Part shown: positions 57,160-64,000 of the stretch, piece by piece
Position numbering within the stretch: position 1 is the first letter of the stretch
How the letters are laid out: each line of letters opens with the position of its first letter
Source: Gnetum montanum
Taxonomy: Eukaryota; Streptophyta; Gnetopsida; Gnetales; Gnetaceae
Length of the DNA stretch: 64,000 nucleotides
Reading direction: 5' to 3'
Assembly: GCA_015680685.1 (NCBI GenBank)
Contig: MNCI01009312.1
Span: 87,673-151,672 of the forward strand
Program-made: the position numbers and the translations under genes
The notes under the pieces: model-generated
Databases searched by the model: none
What the model was told of the DNA's origin: nothing
What the model saw: the letters and a program-made list of their open reading frames with translations, nothing else

Positions 57160-57870
57160 GTAGTGCATCTCATGGGGCTTTAGTTGTCATGAGGCATAAG
57201 CTATCACTTTACCCTCTTACATAAGGACACATCCATAACCTTCTCCTAATGCATTAGTACATACATCAAATGGCTTACTGGGGGTAGGTGAAACCAAAAT
57301 CGAAGTCATGATTAGTCTACCCTTGAGTTTGGAAAAGGCATCCTGACAACACAAGCTCCACCAAAAACCAACATCTTTCTATAAATTTTTGAGGGGTAAA
57401 GTAATGTAGGAGAAGTTTTCAACAAACCTTTTATAATAACCTACTAATCTAAGAAAACCGTGAACTTTACTAGCATCCTTAGGCTTAGGCCAATCTTGAA
57501 TAACTAATATTTTAGCACAATCCATTACAATACCAGCTTTCAAAACAACATGTCCCAAGAATTAAATTTTTTTGCACCAAAAAAACACTTCGAGGGTTGA
57601 GAAAATAATTGATGTTCTCTATGTTTTTCTAAGATGATCCCTAGATGCTGCTCATGCAACTTCTTAGATGAAGAGTACACCAAACTGTCATCAATGAACA
57701 TGATAACAAACTAATATAGGTAGGGCCTCATGACACTGTTCATAAGATGCATGAATACTACAAGTGCATTAGTGAATCCAAATGATAACACCAAGAACTT
57801 GTAATGTCCATATTACATTTTAAAGGTTGTCTTGTGAACACCCTCCTTCCTATGCCTTAGATTAGAGAGC
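57160..57870 (-). pseudogene. Chromovirus-type gypsy RT fragment
   Basis: On the minus strand about 57790-57640 reads [20 protein letters not shown] and FVIMFIDDSLVYSSSK: the RT palm with the catalytic IDD of plant chromoviruses, unlike the FMDD/FMDN of elements A-F. It continues through HLGIILEKHREHQLFSQPSKC and the connection (VHGFLG-type sequence is decayed) into an RNase H-like beginning near 57200. Stops and frameshifts are frequent. No LTR is visible, so this is an isolated fragment of a second gypsy lineage. Confidence 0.75.
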
Positions 57871-59808
57871 ATTACATTTGGTAGAACCCCTAACAAAATG
57901 ATTAGTCATGGAAAGAGACACAAATGAGGGTACTACGCAGTGAAAAGAACAAAGGAACCTAGCATGAGATCATAACTCCAAAGAGAATAGAAGAAGCAAC
58001 TAATAGTAGAATGAAGAAATACATGAATATAGAATTGAAAAAAATACAAAAATGCTAGAAAAGAAATAGAAAAAACATAAAATGTAAAACTGAATCTCAT
58101 AATATATATGAATAATATAATATCACAATATTATACCACATATGACTCATACATCCATAAACTGGAAAAGAGAATTAATGTCTAATACAATTCTAAAAAT
58201 GCTAACATATAATATCCAAATATCTAAACTAAGACATAATATCATCCAGTTCATCTCATCATAGTAAATCCTCCAAAACCTCCATCCCCTTTCCAAACTA
58301 ATCAACCTGAAAATAAAATGAATTATCAATATAAAACTAAGTGAGAAACCTTGGCAACATCTCCAATTGTTGAATGGAAAGGTCTCATGAGAATTAGGAG
58401 GAGCATAACTGATCTACAAAACATGTTAGCTTAACAAGGATACAAGCAAACCATCCAAAATATCTAGACAAGCATACAACACAGAGCTATAACATTCATT
58501 CATCATATAATGCCAAAATTAAGGTTTTCCCACTCTCATCATCACCATAAGTAGGGAGGCTAGCACACATTGTACTCAATGTCAAATGTGTATTTTGTTA
58601 TCATGTGTACTTGTCAAAAGTCAAACCAATAGTATCAAAACCAAATATCAAATTACCATGCAAATGGATTTACTATTAGTCTCAATTGAAACATGAAGTG
58701 TCACCCAGGACATCACTTCCAATGTTTTTCAAACCTACTGATGCTAGAGATGTTACCCAGGATATCACCTCTAACATTTTGGAGGTACAAACCAAAAACA
58801 AAAACAAAAAACAAAAAACAAAAGGATCAATAATCCATGAAATCACCCTCTCCAATAGGATGGGTCCTACAATAAGAGCCACACTGGTGCACTCTATAGT
58901 GAAGGTCAATCATCAAAATCATCTCTAGGAAATGTATCTCTAATTAGCCACACAAATTCAGTGCTAGCTCCATCATCCAAACAACCAAAAAACATACAAC
59001 CATGACAATGACAATGACAATTGAGGTAACAACCAAAAGAAAAAAATTCTTCTCATCAAAGAGATTCAACAAACCAAGGTATCCTCACAAGGATAACAAT
59101 CAAATGCATAGCATAATCTCATCAAATTCAAATGAATCTCATCCAATTTCATCATCAAAAAAAGAGTCAAAACATCATCCAAAGAGATCTAATAAATCCT
59201 TAACAATAACCTAAAGTGCAGACTAATCTAAGCAAAGGAATCCTTATCCATAACATCCAAACAAACTGATAAAGCTACAACAATGAAAAGACCCAAGCCC
59301 AATAGCTAATAATCATATATGGATCAATACTCAAACTAGGAATCAATCACTTTACTAAGAAAGGTGAATCAAAACTCTATTAAATCCAAAATCAATTAGA
59401 GTTGGATCATTGCCTAAACATATGATAGTAGATAAAATTATTATAAATCTATCATCTTTATAAATTTTATAGTACTTTTATATTCCTAAAAAAACACCTA
59501 TACCTATCCTATGTTATAAATTTATAAAGATATTTATCAAAAATAATGAGTTATAGAACCTTGAATCTAGGCTTAGAGAATCAAGCTAAAATAAAAATGG
59601 AAAAGTAGTTGACAAGAAAAAAAATCATAACTCTATGATGAAAGACTATTTTTTAGTGATTCTAGAATGGTTTGAAAGATAGAAGAGTATCTATCTATAG
59701 GTAAAGTTTCAAAGGATTATCTAGTAAGATCTAAAAGATATGGGGTTTTAAGTAGGTATCATCAAAAATAGTAAAATTATGAACAACAAAGAAAGAAAAA
59801 TAATTACT
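57871..59808. other. AT-rich DNA without recognised genes
   Basis: Contains an A-rich simple tract of CAAAAA units at 58790-58825 and an imperfect direct repeat at 58700-58785 (TCACCCAGGACATCAC and TTACCCAGGATATCAC about 53 bp apart). ORFs at 58686-58928 and 59002-59214 are compositionally biased and have no recognisable domain. Confidence 0.45.
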
Positions 59809-60679
59809 TGATAAAACTAATTTTTGTTGTAATACAACATTGTAGCAATGATGTTGTAAATAAAATGTCATAATCCATGCTATGTCATCATTGAGGTGAT
59901 TTCTTGGGATGTGTGAAATCCTATAAATACAACACTGGGGCACACAATCCGATAACCTTTTGATTGCATCCTTAGGTAGACTCTTGCAATTTTTTTCCGT
60001 AGACTTAATAATAGAGTGAATGCCTATAGTGTGATGTTTGGCAATTGGCCAGTGTTTTTATTTGAGTGGATTGTACTTGGATATGGTTCATGATGGAAAT
60101 AAAGATAGAGATTTCTCTTCATCATTGTAGCATTCCTTAGTTTTCTATTTGTTCACTTAGCATAATTTTTACTATTTTCCTACCTTGACACTTTACATTT
60201 CAAGTATTGTACTTTACACGTTATTAGTAAATGGTATGGATATTATTACTTTCAAATGCTAAGTGTAGTTATCTTTTAACCTAGTGGTGACATTACTTGG
60301 TTCGCCCAATAGTAATTCCACTTGGTAATCTTATTGATAGATACATGAGTCTAAGGTGTGAACAACAGACTAGGACTAGATGTCCATCACCTTAGGCTAG
60401 AATAAATTTATGTTTTCTTAGTTAAGTAGACTTAGAGCCTATTTCCTCATGTTTATGATTAGGAGCACTAATGGATGGAACAACATCAGTAATCATATGT
60501 CTTAATAAGAGCTAAACCATACACTAGAACTTCACTAGCTCAAGGTGGGAAGACAATGATCTTGAACATAATCTTAATTACTAGCATAATAACAATGTCC
60601 ATCTAAGAATTATGATCTGGTTGTGTGCTGGCACTTGTGACTTGTATGGTAGAGGGTTGGGATACTCCACCGCTCATCA
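59809..60679 (+). repeat. 5' LTR of element E
   Basis: Starts TGATAAAACT (compare TGATAAATCG in C) and ends CCGCTCATCA. Length 871 bp, near that of C. TATAAATA at 59922-59929 is followed by CAACACTGG, as in C. AATAAAGA lies near 60099. GATATC palindromes are absent; instead TGTTGTAATACAACA (59825-59839), a different palindrome, lies in U3. Confidence 0.8.
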
Positions 60680-60680
60680 T

Positions 60681-60699
60681 TAGCACTGTTGCCAAGGAT
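60681..60699 (+). other. Degenerate primer-binding site of element E
   Basis: TAGCACTGTTGCCAAGGAT matches the tRNA-Asp PBS with transitions at about four positions. Confidence 0.8.
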
Positions 60700-60829
60700 G
60701 TGTCAATGTGTGCTAAGTACTTGATTTTACAAAGTTCATTGTATCCAGAACTCTAAAGTCTACCTTTATACCTGAAATCAATTTTAATAACACACACACA
60801 AGTTAAGCATTAAAACTATAACATGGCTA

Positions 60830-63330
60830 GAAAAGTTGTCACCTACTAAAGAACTACCAAAAAGTTATGACAAAAATCATGATAAAGAAGACTAGAGTGC
60901 ACCAATGCAAACAAGAGTTTCATATGCTCACAATGATCCATACTATTCTAACCTTACATTCAGCCTTCACCAAGATGAATAATTCAAATGGAGGGATATG
61001 TAGGGCAACATAGTCCTACCTCCATAGCACTCCATACCACTAATGTTTCAAGAAGCCCTCAAGAAGGCCAACCTAAGTCATGAAAAAGATGAATACCAAG
61101 TCAAAAAGGACATGACCAAGTTATACCAGCAAATAGAGTCTCAAGCAAAAAGGAATGCTTTTATGGAAGCTCAAAATGAATAAGATAAGGAAAAGAGAAC
61201 TACTCAAAAATTTGTCTTGGAGGAAAGTAAAGATACCTCACTCCAAGCTAATAAATTCTATCAACTTCAAAGATCCCACTCTTACACACTAGTTACACAC
61301 ATTGAAGATCATATCAACACAAAGTTGAAGTCAACTCTTACAAAGGACCTTGGAAGGAATGCAAAAGACTCAAGATATAGGTAAAGCTCAAGGTCTAGAG
61401 CTTCTGACGAGCTGAAGGAGAATGAATCAAGGAGTCATCAAAGGAGAACCAGCCAACACTATTCTCCAACTACTTCCTCCATCTCCTCAAACCCATTTGT
61501 AGAGTTTGACAGGAAACAATGTCAATATAGAAACCATGACGGGGATAGATGAATGGATGATGAGAGACATGGGTATAAAGGAAGTTATGATGATAGTGAA
61601 CAAGATGTTTATGAATAAAGAAGAGAAAGGATTAGATGTGAAGAAAGGGAGCATTATGAACACAAAAGGGGTCACCACTATAATAGAGCCTACAAACCCC
61701 AATCACTATCAAGAACCCCTATTGGAAAGGTGTAGTATGATAAACATGAAGGAAGCAATCTACATTCCAACAAGACACATCAAGGACAGCCACATTAAAT
61801 GACTACACATGAACAATATGCCTATATTCAAGGGTGGATATCATGCAGATCCAAAACAACACTTTCAAGCATTTCATGATGCCTGGTCCCTCCAAAACAT
61901 TGAAAGTGATTGGCAGAAACTAAATTTTTTCCCAGTGACACTCATCAAGGAGGAAAAAAGGTAGTATAGATCCCTAGAACTAGAATTAATTTAAAGATGG
62001 AGTACCATGTTGGAACTCTTCAATGATAAATATCAAACTTACTCATGAGTGCCAAACTTAAGAAAGCAGATCCATGCCTAGAAGTAAGGGATCCACGAAT
62101 CCCTTGATGTAGTAATGGGTAGATACTATTTGCTTCTACATAGATGCCTAGGCCATGAATTCTCATAAAGGAACAACTAAGGCACATAGCATATGGGTTG
62201 GGAAATAAAACCAAAGAGACTCTTGGTGTTTATGCCCAAGGATGATTATCAAAGATGACCATCCATCGAAAGCAAGAGTTAATTAATCAAGTAGTGAAAG
62301 AAGAAGGAGAAATCAAGAAGAGAGAGTTAGCTAAAGAGTATAACAAATATCCATCAATAAGAAAATGTGATGTGCAAATATGTGATAAATAAGAGGATGA
62401 AACCTTGGAAGACGTTGTCTAGAAAAAGACTCTACCTATCCAAAAATTGATAAATGATATAGTAAATAAGATAGAGAAAATGTGGGATTCAGTGGATGAA
62501 AAATTTACTACAACCCTAAAGATTGTGAAAGAGAAGACTGAACAAGCACTTAACAAGGTTAAGGGAAGGAAGAAGAAAAAAGAGTATGGATGAGAAGATT
62601 ATAAGCACAAAGGAAAATTTACTACCATTAAAGGGTATACTAACTCTAGTTCAAAGGAAGAGGAAGGATGCAAGATGTGCCAGTATGAACATCCTAAGGG
62701 ATGTTGCCCTGTTATGGTCCACTTACAAGAATCTAGGATATATGCACTCAATCCAAGCTTTGTCAAAAAGAAAATGCCTAGAAGGCTACCTTATCCTCTA
62801 GGTAATATAAGGTAACCTTTCTAGCCAACCTATTACCCAAGCGAAGCCTACCCACAACCACAAGAGCAATACCAATAGTAGTAACAACAACCACAAACAT
62901 GGGCAATGCCACCATCGAGGAAACAATATCCATATAGGCAACCTAGCCCTTATGGATATTCTGTTCAACATTCAACATCTCTAGGGAATGCTTCAATTCA
63001 AACTTCTTCTCCTTATTATCCACTAGAATGCTACAGGCCTACTACTTCAAGGATGGATCATAGTCCTTATGCACATTCACCAGCAACTAGCCCATCAAAT
63101 CCCCCTTCCAATTCTTTGCGACAAGTGCCACCACCAATAATGCAAGAAGAATTACCATCACAACCTCAGCAAAGAATTGCTACAAAGGTTGTGAATATAC
63201 AAATAGAGGATCCTACCAGCAATACTAAATGAAAATCAAGGAAACGTCCTTTCCTTAGGACAAGTCCAGAAAAGGCTAGTAGAATTACAACTTCATTGAG
63301 ACAAGTTTCCCCTATGACAAATCCTCCTAC
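60830..63330 (+). pseudogene. gag: gag of element E (decayed)
   Basis: The N-terminal module is recognisable (SYAHNDPYYSNLTFSLHQDE, about 60920-60980). A long Lys/Glu/Gln-rich helical part (61060-61400) and a charged Arg/His/Tyr-rich linker follow. The capsid-like domain (61720-62040) has YIPTRHIKDSHIK, FKGGYHADPKQHFQAFHDAW, SDWQKLNFFP and LFNDKYQTYS. The knuckle-like block near 62670-62710 is the best preserved in the window: CKMC..EHPKGCC. The Pro/Ser/Gln-rich region 62906-63232 follows. Several stops and two or more frame changes are present. Confidence 0.8.
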
Positions 63331-63369
63331 CAACACCATGCTTCCACAACAATCAAATCAAGAATTTAA

Positions 63370-63860
63370 AATTTTCATGCTAATGGATATAGTATTAGAC
63401 TGAATTAAGGTAGGGACACTTCCCAAGAAAAGAATATATCCAAGAGTTCCTTTGAAGTTTTTACAAGTAGATGGAAATTCACCACGCAAGGGTCTACTAA
63501 ACTCAAGTTCCAAAGTAAATTGGATATCTCTAGAAACATACAAGGCATGAAACCTAGCACCCTTAAATAAGTGCAACATAAAGTTAGAGCTTGTAGATCA
63601 ATCTTTCACAATTCCTTTGGGATAGATAGAAGATGTGGTGACCACTATCAATGGATGGTCATATCCATCAAAATTTCTAGTAATTGATGCAAAGAATAAT
63701 GACAAGGAATTCCCCATCATAATGGGAAGAGCATGGCTTATCCCAATAGATGCTAAGTTAGGGATGAGAGATTTATTTTTAGAAATCTCTAAGGAGAACA
63801 TGCAAGAAGCCATACACACATAAGGGATTCCATGCACTACCAATGATAAATAAGAACGCA
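63370..63860 (+). pseudogene. Aspartic protease of element E (decayed)
   Basis: MLMDIVLD-stop-IKVGTLPKK, then GLLNSSSKVNWIS, where the DSG site has become NSS. TGA at 63548-63550 lies at the same site as in B, C and D. Then LELVDQSFTIPLG, FPIIMGRAWLI and LFLEISKEN. Inactive. Confidence 0.8.
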
Positions 63861-64000
63861 TTTGTGGAATGACACTTCAAAATATCAACACAATCCTTAC
63901 ATCAGCCCACAATAGAAGTGAGAAACAAGTGTGTGTACAAAAATAACATGGGCTACTAAACCAAAAGACATCCCATGGCCAAAACTTAAGAACCTAAAAC

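Larger units (their letters stand above)
59809..64000 (+). mobile_element. Element E: 5' part of a diverged Ty3/gypsy element
   Basis: 5' LTR, degenerate tRNA-Asp PBS, gag and protease are present; the window ends in the PR-RT spacer. Same family and gene order as C and D but the most diverged copy. Whether it carries pol cannot be seen. Confidence 0.85.

Overview
The window is intergenic DNA from a large, repeat-rich plant nuclear genome. It is AT-rich, has no bacterial gene organisation, and is filled with decayed LTR retrotransposons whose primer-binding sites match the 3' end of plant tRNA-Asp. A gymnosperm or another giant-genome seed plant is my best guess; the sequence does not prove it. 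I see no intact host gene. The best host-gene candidate is a short WD40-like reading frame at 31425-31964 (minus).

Six copies (A-F) of one Ty3/gypsy superfamily (OTA, Athila/Tat-like by PBS and protein similarity) account for about two thirds of the window. A (1-3345, +) is cut by the window start. C (13477-30570, +) is an old copy split by B. B (19421-26438, +) sits inside the C integrase with a perfect 5-bp target-site duplication (TSD), ATGGA. F (33880-42503, minus) has TSD CTAGT. D (44074-54206, +) has TSD AATAA and is the most complete. E (59809-64000, +) is cut by the window end. All coding regions are broken by stops and frameshifts.

The copies show three architectures. C and D are gag-PR-RT-RH-INT elements of about 10.1 kb, and E probably is too. 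A and B lack RT, RNase H and most of integrase, with the same deletion junction, and so form a shared non-autonomous subfamily. F keeps gag but has no recognisable pol; near its 3' end it carries a different, roughly 930-codon decayed ORF with a plant-transposon-protein-like region followed by long coiled coils. Copies A-D and F carry arrays of a GCGATATCGC-like palindrome just upstream of the TATA box in the LTR. All copies have a conserved AATAAAG, probably a poly(A) signal.

Between the elements lie older remnants. 3346-13476 holds a ULP1-type cysteine protease pseudogene, an unrecognised minus-strand reading frame, a Copia integrase fragment and a MULE/FAR1-type transposase pseudogene. 30571-33879 holds a 266-bp tandem repeat (split by C), a 75-bp tandem duplication, the WD40-like ORF with a (CAG)8 tract, and an LTR-like repeat. 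42504-44073 contains further copies of that repeat. 54207-59808 has TCATGGT-rich DNA, an LTR-like region with clustered AGACATCT motifs and a chromovirus-type gypsy RT fragment on the minus strand. All positions and translations were worked out by eye from the sequence; no database search was run.
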